Shown piece after piece: positions 53,730-62,832 of a DNA stretch of 64,000 nucleotides. The notes below the pieces were generated by a model. It searched no databases, had not been told where the DNA came from, and worked only from the letters and a program-made list of their open reading frames with translations. The position numbers and the translations under genes were made by a program. How positions within the stretch are numbered: the first letter of the stretch is position 1; the number at the start of each line of letters is the position of its first letter. Origin of the DNA: Bacillota bacterium (GTDB lineage: Bacteria > Bacillota > Clostridia > Oscillospirales > Oscillospiraceae); the NCBI GenBank assembly GCA_023386265.1, contig JAEWKA010000001.1:62001-126000 (forward strand), read 5' to 3'.

Positions 53730-54190
53730 TGAAAATTGCAGTAACTTATGAAAACGGTCAGATATTTCAGCATTTCGGACACTCAGAACAGTTCAAAATC
53801 TATGACATTGATAACGGTAGCGTCACTAATTCCGTTGTTGTCAATACAAATGGAAGTGGACACGGTGCTTTGGCGGGATTTTTGCAAGGTCATAAAATTG
53901 AAGTTCTAATATGCGGCGGTATCGGCGGCGGAGCCGTGACAGCTTTGTCTAATGCGAATGTGAAGCTCTTTGCAGGCGCAACAGGTGATGCCGATAAAGC
54001 GGTCAGTGATTTCCTGGCAGGAAAACTTGTGTCCTCTTCAGATGCAAACTGCGATCATCACGAAGAACACCATGGCGAAGGACACAGTTGCGGCGGTCAT
54101 GGAGAACACCACGGTGAGGAACACTGCTGCGGCGGACATGGTGAACATCACGGTGGGGATCATTGTTGCGGTGGACACAATCATAAATGA
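53729..54190 (+). CDS. NifX/NifB-type metal-cluster-binding protein with His/Cys repeats
   Basis: 153 residues. Residues 1-105 form a dinitrogenase Fe-Mo cofactor biosynthesis fold (MKIAVTYENGQIFQHFGHSE, ICGGIGGGAVTALSNANVKL). The tail has three near-repeats of HGEHHG followed by HCCGG, a strong metal-binding sequence. These proteins bind or carry metal clusters. Coupled to the DUF134 regulator and followed by a terminator, so a two-gene unit. Confidence 0.88.
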   Translation: MKIAVTYENGQIFQHFGHSEQFKIYDIDNGSVTNSVVVNTNGSGHGALAGFLQGHKIEVLICGGIGGGAVTALSNANVKLFAGATGDADKAVSDFLAGKLVSSSDANCDHHEEHHGEGHSCGGHGEHHGEEHCCGGHGEHHGGDHCCGGHNHK

Positions 54191-54280
54191 TGTGAAACCG
54201 TGATGGCGAAGCGAATAAAGTTGACTTGACGCTGAAATCAGCATGTCAATATCTTGGTTTTATCATATAAGTGCAAACTA

Positions 54281-54313
54281 AAAAAGCCTGTAGTTTAACT
54301 ACAGGCTTTTTTG
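54281..54313. terminator. Terminator after the NifX-type gene
   Basis: AAAAAAGCCTGTAGT / ACTACAGGCTTTTTT with a 3-base loop; symmetric, so it can serve both strands. Confidence 0.95.
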
Positions 54314-54361
54314 TTGTTTCCTTCGGAACAATAGAAGCATAGTATATGGTGCTAGAGAAAA

Positions 54362-54589
54362 TTACTTCGCTTGAGCACGCTTGTTGGGCGTGGAAATATC
54401 AGTCTGACCAAGAATGTAGTCAATGTTTGTGTTGTATAATTCCGACAGCTTAATTAGAACTCTTGTCGGAATATCGTTTTCTCCAGTTTCATACTTGGAG
54501 TAACCAGTTTGGGACATATTCAGATAATCCGCAACTTGAAGCTGCGTCAAATCGTGGTCTTCTCTTAGCTCACGGATGCGTGTATACAT
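54362..54589 (-). CDS. XRE-family helix-turn-helix regulator
   Basis: 75 residues, a single Cro/CI-type domain (LTQLQVADYLNMSQTGYSKY, ETGENDIPTRVLIKLSELYN). GGGGAGC precedes the ATG. It is read divergently from the gene at 54.7 kb and may regulate it through the 116-base intergenic region. Confidence 0.88.
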   Translation of the reverse strand: MYTRIRELREDHDLTQLQVADYLNMSQTGYSKYETGENDIPTRVLIKLSELYNTNIDYILGQTDISTPNKRAQAK

Positions 54590-54705
54590 TTATTGCTCCC
54601 CAATACGGACTAACCTATTTTAGATTATTATATTGTATCCACTTTGCCATAGCTTATTATTAACCTGTATTGGATTAACCCAATCTGGATTTAGGAGTAA
54701 ACATA

Positions 54706-55170
54706 ATGATTTCGCAGTTCTTCATCGTAGACACAGATAAATATGATTCGCACAATCACGAAATTATGCTGTCAACAACAGAATATATATACGGAACTAC
54801 AATACTTGCTATACAGACAATAAGCAGGGAACTCAATAAAAGAGTACATCAAAGCCTGCAGAATTTAGGTGTTGCGAAAGTACCTGATCAGGTGCTGTAT
54901 TATATTTCAAAAACCTATGATTCAAAATTAAGGCAAATCAGCCAATCAACTTTTAACAGCAGGTTCGATGAATTCAGGCATAAGGATTTTATTACCGTCA
55001 AGGAAATTTGCGAGCTGTATAATTATAATGACAAAACCGGTAATTCGGCTTATGCTTTTATTACGGTTGTCAGAAAGGAAAATGAAGCTACAATAGCCAC
55101 AATCGAATTTAACAGCAGAGCTGAAGCGGAGAACTTCATTTTGCCCGAATGGATATCACCTATAAAATAG
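54706..55170 (+). CDS. Hypothetical protein
   Basis: 154 residues, no recognised domain. The central part (TFNSRFDEFRHKDFITVKEI) and the end (EFNSRAEAENFILPEW) suggest a soluble alpha/beta protein. TAGGAGT precedes the ATG. Divergent from the XRE regulator. Confidence 0.55.
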   Translation: MISQFFIVDTDKYDSHNHEIMLSTTEYIYGTTILAIQTISRELNKRVHQSLQNLGVAKVPDQVLYYISKTYDSKLRQISQSTFNSRFDEFRHKDFITVKEICELYNYNDKTGNSAYAFITVVRKENEATIATIEFNSRAEAENFILPEWISPIK

Positions 55171-55269
55171 CTTAAGCAAGCCCTGTAATTTATATCTTCT
55201 TTTCTTATATGTCTGTGGCCAGAATAATACTTTTGGTTTTCGCCTACACTAATCATGAGGTGATTTTTT

Positions 55270-55422
55270 ATGGCCAAAGCGGGTATGAGAAGACCGGATC
55301 CCAAAGATCCGCACGGAACAGAAAGTAATAAAAAAGGGCACTTCCCTAAAAACGATGTGAGACCTGTGCCTGAAGAGCAAGGCAAGGTAAAAACAGGTAA
55401 AGAACGTGCGAAACCGATTTAA
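55270..55422 (+). CDS. Small basic hydrophilic protein
   Basis: 50 residues (MAKAGMRRPDPKDPHGTESN to ERAKPI), no hydrophobic core, so probably unstructured. GAGGTGA lies 7 bases before the ATG and a terminator 7 bases after the stop. Function unknown. Confidence 0.65.
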   Translation: MAKAGMRRPDPKDPHGTESNKKGHFPKNDVRPVPEEQGKVKTGKERAKPI

Positions 55423-55428
55423 ATATAA

Positions 55429-55459
55429 ACGGTCAGCCTATATTGGCTGACCGTCTTTT
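55429..55459 (+). terminator. Terminator after the small basic protein
   Basis: ACGGTCAGCC / GGCTGACCGT with a 5-base loop and CTTTTC after it. Confidence 0.9.
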
Positions 55460-55528
55460 CTGTTTTTGATTGAAGTTCTATAATGCTATATTGTCAAGTG
55501 AAACTTAAGGGAGAGAATGCCTTATGGG

Positions 55529-55855
55529 TTATCTATCGCATTTATGGTCAGTGCAGCACTTGATAGATTCATCCTCGACACAAACAACGACAGAATATAT
55601 TAAGGGAATTTTGACGCTAATCTTTTGAGTGATTAGAAGCTTACAGATGTGTTTGCATTCGTCTTTCCCGCAAATGACAGTTGGATCTCCACAGCATTCA
55701 ACCTTGATTTTCCCTACATTAACGGACGGGTCAATTGTTACAGGAAGGAATACTTCCGCATGCTCAGTTATATCTTTCCTGAACTCGTCATAGCAGCAAT
55801 GCTCAGGCGGCTGAGGGGGGCGCTTGTTTTCATTATATGGCTCGCAATTCAGCAT
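55529..55855 (-). CDS. Cys-rich protein, possibly spore-coat related
   Basis: 108 residues with about 13 cysteines. The middle EVFLPVTIDPSVNVGKIKVE and end QKISVKIPLIYSVVVCVEDE form beta strands reminiscent of DUF3794/SipL-like coat proteins of clostridia. AAGGAGG precedes the ATG. The assignment is tentative. Confidence 0.55.
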   Translation of the reverse strand: MLNCEPYNENKRPPQPPEHCCYDEFRKDITEHAEVFLPVTIDPSVNVGKIKVECCGDPTVICGKDECKHICKLLITQKISVKIPLIYSVVVCVEDESIKCCTDHKCDR

Positions 55856-55998
55856 ATCTTAACCTCCTTTTTGTTGGCATCAGTATATACTATGCAGCCA
55901 AAAACCTAGGCGTCACCTCGTTTCGACACGTGACTTCCTCATAAATTCATAGTTTGGGGGCTATCTCTCCATTTTTGCCTGAGATTATGCAAAAGCTG

Positions 55999-57387
55999 CT
56001 AGAATGGTAGTAAAACAATAAATTCACTGCCTTTGCCGATTTCACTTTTAACTGTAATCGTTCCCCCGTGAGCTTCAACAAGCGATTTTACGATGGCAAG
56101 ACCTATGCCGGAGCCTCCCGATGCCCTGCTGCGGGACTTGTCGGCACGATAAAAACGCTCGAAGATATACGGCAGGTCTGAAGGCGCGATGCCAATGCCA
56201 GAGTCCTTAACGCTTATTTGAACATCCTTTTCGCAGCCTGTCACGGCGATTTCAATTCTTCCGCCGTCAGGAGTATATTTAAGTGCGTTAGATATTATGT
56301 TAACCAATATCTGTGAGACCTTGGCTTTGTCAGCATCAATATTCTGCTCTGAATAAGCGGTTAAGAGTTCGATTTCTCTGCTCCGGAATTCATTTTCAAA
56401 GCTCATGACTACATTGTTTATCAATTCTGATATATCAAAGTCTTCTTTTTGAAGACTCATGTTTTCCGCCTCATAACGCGCAAGATTTTCCAAATCTCCG
56501 ACAATTCTTGTCAACCGCGCTGTTTCCTCATGACAGCTTTTCAACCTCTCGGTATCAGGCGCCCATATCCCGTCAATCATTGCCTCCAGATGACTCTGAA
56601 GATTTGCAATTGGGGTTCTCAGCTCATGCGCCACGTCTGCGGTGAGCCTTTTCCTGAGGTTTTCCTGCTTGCCGAGGGTTTCGGCAAGAGTATTTATCGA
56701 GCTTGTAAGCTCGATAAGCTCGATGGTACTTGATTCTTCTTTGACTCGGCAGGCGTAATTGCCGCCTGATATTTCTTCGGCGGTTTTAATGACCTTCGAA
56801 ATCGGATCTGTCAGGCGCTTTGCCATATACGCTCCGAAAACAAGGGATACAAGCCCTCCTATAACTATTCCAAGTATCAGCAATTTGTTTAAAGTATTTA
56901 AAAAGCTGATGTCGGTATCAGTGTAAAAATACGGCCCGTAATACCCTATGGTGGCGGTTCCGATGAAAGCTCCGTTCGAAGTAAGGGCAAAGCTGCTTTC
57001 GGTATATCCGCCGTCAAAGTCCGAGTTCCGGCTCTGCATTTTGGTAGCCATGTTCTGCATCATCTCGGCGCAAAAGCCGCTGTTGTGGGTCATCGCGTCC
57101 CAAATGACGCCGCCGCCGCTGTCGCTTACACGGACGATCAGACCTTCGCTGAGCGCACTGACACCTATATTTTCAAGCCCTGACAGACTCCACTCGCCTC
57201 CCCAGCCGGCATATTGGCTCTCAAGCGTTGAAACGATTCCGGACTTTCTCTGGTCGAGATTTTCAATAACGTAACGCTGAAACTGCTTTTCGAGGATGAT
57301 ATTTGCGAACACGCCCATCAGCAAAAAGGCGATGACTGTTATCATTAAAAACGCCGCCGTGAGTTTGAATCTTAGGGTGGTTTTCAT
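55999..57387 (-). CDS. Sensor histidine kinase of the copper operon
   Basis: 462 residues: membrane helix (about 8-30), extracellular sensor (30-160), second helix (170-190), HAMP, HisKA with phospho-His in ADVAHELRTPIANLQ, and HATPase motifs (NIISNALKYTPDGG, DSGIGIAPSDLPYIFERFYR, GSGIGLAIVKSLVEAHGG). The ATG at 57387 follows GGAGG. It starts one base after the response-regulator stop; last gene of the copper operon, likely sensing metal outside. Confidence 0.93.
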   Translation of the reverse strand: MKTTLRFKLTAAFLMITVIAFLLMGVFANIILEKQFQRYVIENLDQRKSGIVSTLESQYAGWGGEWSLSGLENIGVSALSEGLIVRVSDSGGGVIWDAMTHNSGFCAEMMQNMATKMQSRNSDFDGGYTESSFALTSNGAFIGTATIGYYGPYFYTDTDISFLNTLNKLLILGIVIGGLVSLVFGAYMAKRLTDPISKVIKTAEEISGGNYACRVKEESSTIELIELTSSINTLAETLGKQENLRKRLTADVAHELRTPIANLQSHLEAMIDGIWAPDTERLKSCHEETARLTRIVGDLENLARYEAENMSLQKEDFDISELINNVVMSFENEFRSREIELLTAYSEQNIDADKAKVSQILVNIISNALKYTPDGGRIEIAVTGCEKDVQISVKDSGIGIAPSDLPYIFERFYRADKSRSRASGGSGIGLAIVKSLVEAHGGTITVKSEIGKGSEFIVLLPF

Positions 57388-57388
57388 A

Positions 57389-58087
57389 TCAGAAACCTCC
57401 GAACTTATAGCCTGTTCCGTGAACAGTGAGTATATAACGCGGTGACCTGCCGTCATCACCCAGCTTCTGCCTTATGTTTTTTATATGCGTGTCTATAACT
57501 CTGTCAAAGCCGTCAAAATCGTCTCCGAGGGCGAACTCAATCAGTTCTTCTCTAGTAAAGGCTTTGGTCGGGTATTTTGCCATGGTCATAAGAATATTAA
57601 GCTCATTTGGGGTGAGCGGAAGCTGCTGTCCGTTTTTTCGTACCTCATGGCGAAGCCCATCAATGACGAGTTCCCCATCGTTGAACGAAAATTCGCTTGC
57701 GAGGGGAACAGCTTCGGAGGAAACGCGCCGCAAAACCGCTTCGACCCTTGCAACTAGCTGCTTCGGGCTAAAGGGCTTTGTAAGATAGTCGTCTGCACCG
57801 ATTCCAAGTCCGTTTATTATATCCGCGTCTTCGATTTTCGCGGTGAGCATGATTATCGGCACTCGGGACTTTTTTCTGATCGTCTTACATATATCTTCGC
57901 CACTAATGTCAGGGAGCATAAGGTCAAGAATAACAAGCGCGGGGGAGAATTTTTCAAACAGGTCCAGCGCCATCTTTCCGTCATGGGCGCACAAGATGTG
58001 ATAACCTGAATTTTCAAGATATGACTTGACTACTTCGGTTATCTTCACTTCGTCGTCCACGACGAGTATGGCCTTATCATGGATCAT
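57389..58087 (-). CDS. OmpR-family response regulator
   Basis: 232 residues: receiver with acceptor Asp in LVILDLMLPDISG (about 54), Lys in YLTKPFSPKQL, and a winged-helix output (LTPNELNILMTMAKYPTKAF, DRVIDTHIKNIRQKLGDDGR). Pairs with the kinase downstream. Placed between the CopA/lipoprotein genes and the kinase, it probably activates this operon. Confidence 0.95.
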   Translation of the reverse strand: MIHDKAILVVDDEVKITEVVKSYLENSGYHILCAHDGKMALDLFEKFSPALVILDLMLPDISGEDICKTIRKKSRVPIIMLTAKIEDADIINGLGIGADDYLTKPFSPKQLVARVEAVLRRVSSEAVPLASEFSFNDGELVIDGLRHEVRKNGQQLPLTPNELNILMTMAKYPTKAFTREELIEFALGDDFDGFDRVIDTHIKNIRQKLGDDGRSPRYILTVHGTGYKFGGF

Positions 58088-58123
58088 CAGATTTCTCCCC
58101 CGTACTGATATTATTGATTTTTT

Positions 58124-58780
58124 CTAGCCGTTCAGGTCATAGGCCTTTAGCAGAACGTCGACATTGCTGCCGTCGGCTTCCTGGACTGTAGCAAAGGTCC
58201 AGCCGCCTATATTATTGACATCAACGCCCAAATCCTTAAGGGGCTGAGCCTTGATGACAAAAACAATGTCCTTGTCATTCGTCGTATAATCCTTTGCCCA
58301 TTCAAATTTACCGGCTGTGAGCTTGATGCCATAGTGGTCTAGCTTCTCATGATATGTTAGCATACTGCGGTCGTATTTTACACTTTCGAACAGTGAATCT
58401 GTGACGGTGTCTTTCATTCCTGTGCCGTTTCCGTAGTCCGCGGTGAGGTTGAACATATCATCGTTTACCTTATATCCGTCTCCAAGCTTTAAAACATCAA
58501 GTCCTGCGTTGACGAAAGGCTTAAGCGGAGTTTCCAGCATTATATCATCCGTACCGGTAAGCTCATAGTCATGGCTTATCTTCAGAGTGGTTTCACCATC
58601 AATTGTAAGGTAATAGTAGTGATCGGTCAAGGTGTTGTCGGTTACAAGCTCAGGATACTTGTCAGTTATTGTTTTAAATGAGTCTGGGCTGTATTTCAGA
58701 ACGACATCGGCGCTAGTGCAGCCCGCGAAAATCGTCGCTATAACAGCGAAGAGAGCGGTTATTGATATAATCTTTTTCAT
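58124..58780 (-). CDS. Lipoprotein of unknown function in the copper operon
   Basis: 218 residues, lipobox IFAGC (Cys about 21) and no recognised domain; rich in Asp, Tyr and Thr. It lies 18 bases after copA and 36 before the response regulator. It may bind metal or act as the sensory partner of the kinase; inference only. Confidence 0.7.
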   Translation of the reverse strand: MKKIISITALFAVIATIFAGCTSADVVLKYSPDSFKTITDKYPELVTDNTLTDHYYYLTIDGETTLKISHDYELTGTDDIMLETPLKPFVNAGLDVLKLGDGYKVNDDMFNLTADYGNGTGMKDTVTDSLFESVKYDRSMLTYHEKLDHYGIKLTAGKFEWAKDYTTNDKDIVFVIKAQPLKDLGVDVNNIGGWTFATVQEADGSNVDVLLKAYDLNG

Positions 58781-58798
58781 AAAATTCTCCTCAATTAT

Positions 58799-61063
58799 TT
58801 ATTGTTTAACTTTGAAACTTCTCAGACGTAAAGCGTTCGAAACCACTGAAACTGACGAGAAAGCCATTGCCGCTCCCGCAAAAATCGGGCTGAGCAGAGG
58901 TCCTCCGAAAAGGTAAACGATTCCGGCCGCAAAGGGTATTCCCAAAATGTTATATATAAACGCCCAGAAAAGGTTTTGCTTAATGTTTCTTATAGTTGAC
59001 TGACTCAGGGCAATTGCCGACGGTACCTCGTTTAAATCTCCGCGCATTAGAACCACGTCCGCGGATTCAACCGCCACATCCGTTCCGGTACCAATCGCCA
59101 TTCCTACGTCCGCCTGAACGAGCGCAGGGGCATCATTTATTCCATCGCCTACCATGGCGACCTTCATTCCCGCTTCCTGCAGGCGCTTTACTTCGCTGGC
59201 CTTATCTTGAGGCAGCACATCTGAAAGCACGTTTTCAATCCCGACTTCCCGAGCAATAACGTCGGCGGTGTTCTTGTTATCGCCTGTTATCATATAGACC
59301 CTAATGCCGAGCTTTTTGAGTTTTGCAATCGCTTCACGGCTTGACTGCTTGACAGTATCAGCTGCAGCCATGAGGGAACTAAGCTTTCCGTCAACAGCAA
59401 CATACATGAGTGTTCTTCCCGCACTTGAAAGTGTTTCTGCATCATTCGCGGCTATGTCTGTTTCAATTGAGTTTTCTTTCATCAGCTTCAGATTGCCGGC
59501 GAGTATCCGCTTGCCGTTTACGACGGCGTCGATTCCTCTGCCGGGAACAGCCTTAAAGCTGTCCGGATTTACGAGAGTAAGACCCTTGCTTTCGGCGCCT
59601 TCGACAATCGCCCTTGCTATGGGGTGCTCAGAGCCGCGCTCCGCAGAAGCGCAGAGCAAGAGAGATTCGATTTCCGGCACATCACCGTATACTTTGATAT
59701 CGGTAAGCTTCGGCTTTCCCTCGGTTATTGTTCCGGTTTTGTCCAGAACGACGGCATTGACCTTGTGAGTCGTCTCAAGAGCCTCGCCGCCTTTAATCAG
59801 GATGCCGAGCTCCGCGCCTTTGCCGGTTCCGACCATGATTGCCGTTGGCGTTGCAAGTCCGAGAGCGCAGGGGCAGGCGATGACAAGGATTGAGACAAAG
59901 ATTGTAAGAACGAAATTGAAATCTTCCCCCGCAAGAGCCCAGCCAACCGCGGAAACGAATGCGATTACTAGAACTACAGGTACAAACCAGCTGGAGACAA
60001 CATCGGCAAGCTTTGCAATCGGTGCTTTTTTACTCTGCGCATCCTCGACAAGCTTTATTATCTTAGATAGCGCCGTATCATTTCCAACACGGGTCGCCCT
60101 GAATTTAATTAGACCCTCTCCGTTGATGCTGCCGCCCGTGACGTGACTTTCAGGCTGCTTGTCATTAGGTAGGCTTTCACCGGTGAGCATGGATTCATCA
60201 GCCGTGGAAACACCCTCGGTAACGATGCCGTCAACAGGGAAGGCAGCGCCTGGGCGGACTATCACGATATCTCCGACGCTCACTTCGTCAAGAGGAACCT
60301 CAAGCTCTTTTCCGTTTTTTTCGATCGTTGCTGTTGAGGGCTTCAGCTGCATCAGCTTTTTGATGGCTTCAGATGTTTTGCCCTTACTCGCCGCTTCAAG
60401 GTATTTGCCCAGCATGACGAGGGTAATAACGACTGCCGCCGATTCAAAATATAGCGACTGCGCAAACTCGAAGCTTCCCAGATATATTTTCACCGTTGCA
60501 AAGACACTGTACAAAAACGCGCAGCCGGTGCCGATTGATATCAGAGTATCCATATTGGGGGAGCCTTTTAAAAGCGTTTTCAAGCCCCTCGTATAAAAAT
60601 GGCTGCCTGCGAAAACGACAGGGATGGTCAGTGCGAGCTGGACGAGCGCAAAGACCAGCGGAAAGTCATGTGAGCCCATGAAATAGGGAATCGGGACTCC
60701 GAGCTTCGGGAACATGTGAGACATTGCGATATAAAGTACCGGTAGTGAGAAAACCGCCGCTATAATTAGGCGAATGCGCATATCTCGCACCTCGCGCTCT
60801 CTGCGCTCCTGCTCAATATCGCGTGTCTTTTCGCCCTCAATTTCCTTCGGCCTATAGCCGGCCTTTTCAATGGCCGCCTTAATTTCCGACAGCTTCACCC
60901 TTGAGGTGTCATATTCGAATGCGCCTCTGTTAGTCATAAGGTTCACTTGTGCGGACACAACTCCGTCCAGTTTCCTCGCCGCTCTTTCGGCTGCGGCGGA
61001 ACAGGATGCGCAGGACATACCTTCAATCAGAAGTTCGGTCGTTTTTATATTAATTTCCGTCAT
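58799..61063 (-). CDS. copA: Copper-translocating P-type ATPase
   Basis: 754 residues. One N-terminal heavy-metal domain (GMSCASCSAAAER), eight membrane helices, CPC metal site (ACPCALGLATPTA), phosphorylation motif DKTGTITEGK, SEHPIA and hinge VGDGINDAPALVQADVG; these are P1B-type Cu(I) exporters. The ATG at 61063 is preferred because AAAGGAG precedes it; the ATG at 61081 lacks a site. It follows the HMA-SafE protein by 21 bases. Confidence 0.95.
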   Translation of the reverse strand: MTEINIKTTELLIEGMSCASCSAAAERAARKLDGVVSAQVNLMTNRGAFEYDTSRVKLSEIKAAIEKAGYRPKEIEGEKTRDIEQERREREVRDMRIRLIIAAVFSLPVLYIAMSHMFPKLGVPIPYFMGSHDFPLVFALVQLALTIPVVFAGSHFYTRGLKTLLKGSPNMDTLISIGTGCAFLYSVFATVKIYLGSFEFAQSLYFESAAVVITLVMLGKYLEAASKGKTSEAIKKLMQLKPSTATIEKNGKELEVPLDEVSVGDIVIVRPGAAFPVDGIVTEGVSTADESMLTGESLPNDKQPESHVTGGSINGEGLIKFRATRVGNDTALSKIIKLVEDAQSKKAPIAKLADVVSSWFVPVVLVIAFVSAVGWALAGEDFNFVLTIFVSILVIACPCALGLATPTAIMVGTGKGAELGILIKGGEALETTHKVNAVVLDKTGTITEGKPKLTDIKVYGDVPEIESLLLCASAERGSEHPIARAIVEGAESKGLTLVNPDSFKAVPGRGIDAVVNGKRILAGNLKLMKENSIETDIAANDAETLSSAGRTLMYVAVDGKLSSLMAAADTVKQSSREAIAKLKKLGIRVYMITGDNKNTADVIAREVGIENVLSDVLPQDKASEVKRLQEAGMKVAMVGDGINDAPALVQADVGMAIGTGTDVAVESADVVLMRGDLNEVPSAIALSQSTIRNIKQNLFWAFIYNILGIPFAAGIVYLFGGPLLSPIFAGAAMAFSSVSVVSNALRLRSFKVKQ

Positions 61064-61084
61064 TTCGGATGCTCCTTTCATTGC

Positions 61085-62548
61085 TTAGTTCGATGCAAAA
61101 TTACCTGTGCAGCAGGACATGCCGCCCGAGGCGTTATTTGACGATGCCGTAGACTCGTCTGAAGCCGCTTGAACGGACTGACCGCTCAAATCGTCGACAA
61201 CATTGATATGTCCTACCTGCATCCCCATCCAGCAGGAATAGGTTATTTTTTCGCTTTCGGTGGGTGTGAACTTAATAATATTATCTCCGGCTTTCAGTTT
61301 TATCTGAAGTCCGAATTCGGATATAACCATAGTGTTGTTGCAGCCGTTAATCGAGCTCGAGTCTGCTTTCAGAGTCCACACAACCGGAACGCCTTTTTGG
61401 ACGGTAATATCCGGGTAGCCTCTTGAAGTCAGTGTGGAAGAGATGTTCTGCACTCCGTCTTCTATACTGGCCGCAGAATCATCTCCGGTGTCCGAAGCAG
61501 CCGAAGCCGAACCTGTCAATGACGGCAAATTGAGGTTTGAAAGCACAAGCCCTCTGCCCAGCATGGCGATTCCCAATACGACAACCAGCACCGCGCTGAC
61601 TTTAATCATATTTTTAGTGAATTTACTTCCCAGCATTGTAATTACTGCCCCCAATCCAAACATTAGCGGTAGAGTTCCTAGACTAAAAAAGAACATCGAA
61701 GAAGCGCCCAATATAAAGCTGCCCGTACCCAAGGCATATAGCTGCATTGCCTGAAGCGGTCCACAGGGCATGAGTCCATTAAGAAGTCCGATAATGTAGG
61801 GGCCCCTGCCCCGGCCTGCCGAACCCGCTTTTTCGCGGAATACTCGAGGCAGTCTCGGTGTAATCTTGTTGATCCACGGGAAAAGTCCTGTCATACTGAG
61901 TCCCATGATAACCATGAAAATACCCGAAAGTATCGCTATTAAGCCTCTAGCCCAGCCAGAGAAGCTGACGACAGAACCAATTGCGCCGACGATACCGCCG
62001 ATAAGGGTATAGGAGGTCACGCGCCCAAGATTGTATAACAGACTTGGTTTTATCTTTGCTTTTGCGCTTTGCACAGCCCCGTTCTGGCTGATGCACTGGG
62101 ACATATTGATACCGCCGCACATCGCTACGCAGTGCAAGGACGTGAGAAGACCCACTACGAAAAGAACGCCATAGCCCATTGAGGAAGTGACTTCCGGTAT
62201 GAAGTTAAATCCGACCGTGTTATCAATAATTAAATAGGCTGCAAGCAAGATAACGACGATACCAATAAATTGTAGGGGCGAAAGCGGTTTATCTTTAGCG
62301 CTTACTGACTTATCTGCGGGGCGTATAGCTGCTTTTTCAAGCGTGTATCCCGCTTTTTTTACCGCTGTACGGATTTTCGCAAAATTGACCGTTTCGCCGT
62401 CGTATACTACCGTAACCGTATTCTTCGCAAAACTCACTTTAACGTCTTTCACGCCGTCCAACTCCTTAAGAGCTTTTTCGATTATTTCCTCGCAGCCGGT
62501 ACAGGACATCCCCTGAACCGCAAATGTTTCCTTCTTATTGATTGCCAT
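61085..62548 (-). CDS. HMA - SafE membrane - cupredoxin fusion protein
   Basis: 487 residues. An N-terminal heavy-metal domain (GMSCTGCEEI, residues 13-22) is followed by a six-helix sulfite-exporter/UreH-type membrane region (about 90-330, SLHCVAMCGGINMSQC, LLNGLMPCGPLQAMQLYALG). A C-terminal cupredoxin-like domain (about 380-455, VPVVWTLKADSSSINGCNNT, ITYSCWMGMQVGH) and a Cys tail (GGMSCCTG) complete it. First gene of the operon, with AAAGGAGC before the ATG. Probably moves or hands over copper at the membrane together with CopA. Confidence 0.85.
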   Translation of the reverse strand: MAINKKETFAVQGMSCTGCEEIIEKALKELDGVKDVKVSFAKNTVTVVYDGETVNFAKIRTAVKKAGYTLEKAAIRPADKSVSAKDKPLSPLQFIGIVVILLAAYLIIDNTVGFNFIPEVTSSMGYGVLFVVGLLTSLHCVAMCGGINMSQCISQNGAVQSAKAKIKPSLLYNLGRVTSYTLIGGIVGAIGSVVSFSGWARGLIAILSGIFMVIMGLSMTGLFPWINKITPRLPRVFREKAGSAGRGRGPYIIGLLNGLMPCGPLQAMQLYALGTGSFILGASSMFFFSLGTLPLMFGLGAVITMLGSKFTKNMIKVSAVLVVVLGIAMLGRGLVLSNLNLPSLTGSASAASDTGDDSAASIEDGVQNISSTLTSRGYPDITVQKGVPVVWTLKADSSSINGCNNTMVISEFGLQIKLKAGDNIIKFTPTESEKITYSCWMGMQVGHINVVDDLSGQSVQAASDESTASSNNASGGMSCCTGNFASN

Positions 62549-62832
62549 AAGATGCTCCTTTAGTCCTGACGTTTTGTTTACGGGCCGATAGTATTAAAAG
62601 AAAGTGTAGATTTTATGAAGATGGTCAGATGTTTTTTGAGTTAATTCACTACTTATAAATGAGGAAAATCGCCAAAAAACCAAATAAACAATGTATATTT
62701 CCGGTTTTATTACTATAAATGTTGAATTATTAGAAGCTCTAGTATAAAATATCATTTATTAATTGGTAAATTGCGGTAGATAGCTTTGCGGATTCGAAAT
62801 TTCGTAATAGCTTAATAGTAAGAGGAGTAGCC
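62549..62832. other. Intergenic region between copper operon and pilin gene
   Basis: AT-rich, divergent promoter space for both transcripts. No clear operator for a copper repressor and no strong promoter consensus that I can defend. Confidence 0.4.

Noticed and set aside
53970..54244. Extra frames over the His/Cys repeat tail
   Set aside because: Produced by the repeated codons of the NifX-type gene in other frames.
59802..60596. Plus-strand frames of 114 and 145 codons inside copA
   Set aside because: Antisense shadow frames of a GC-richer gene.
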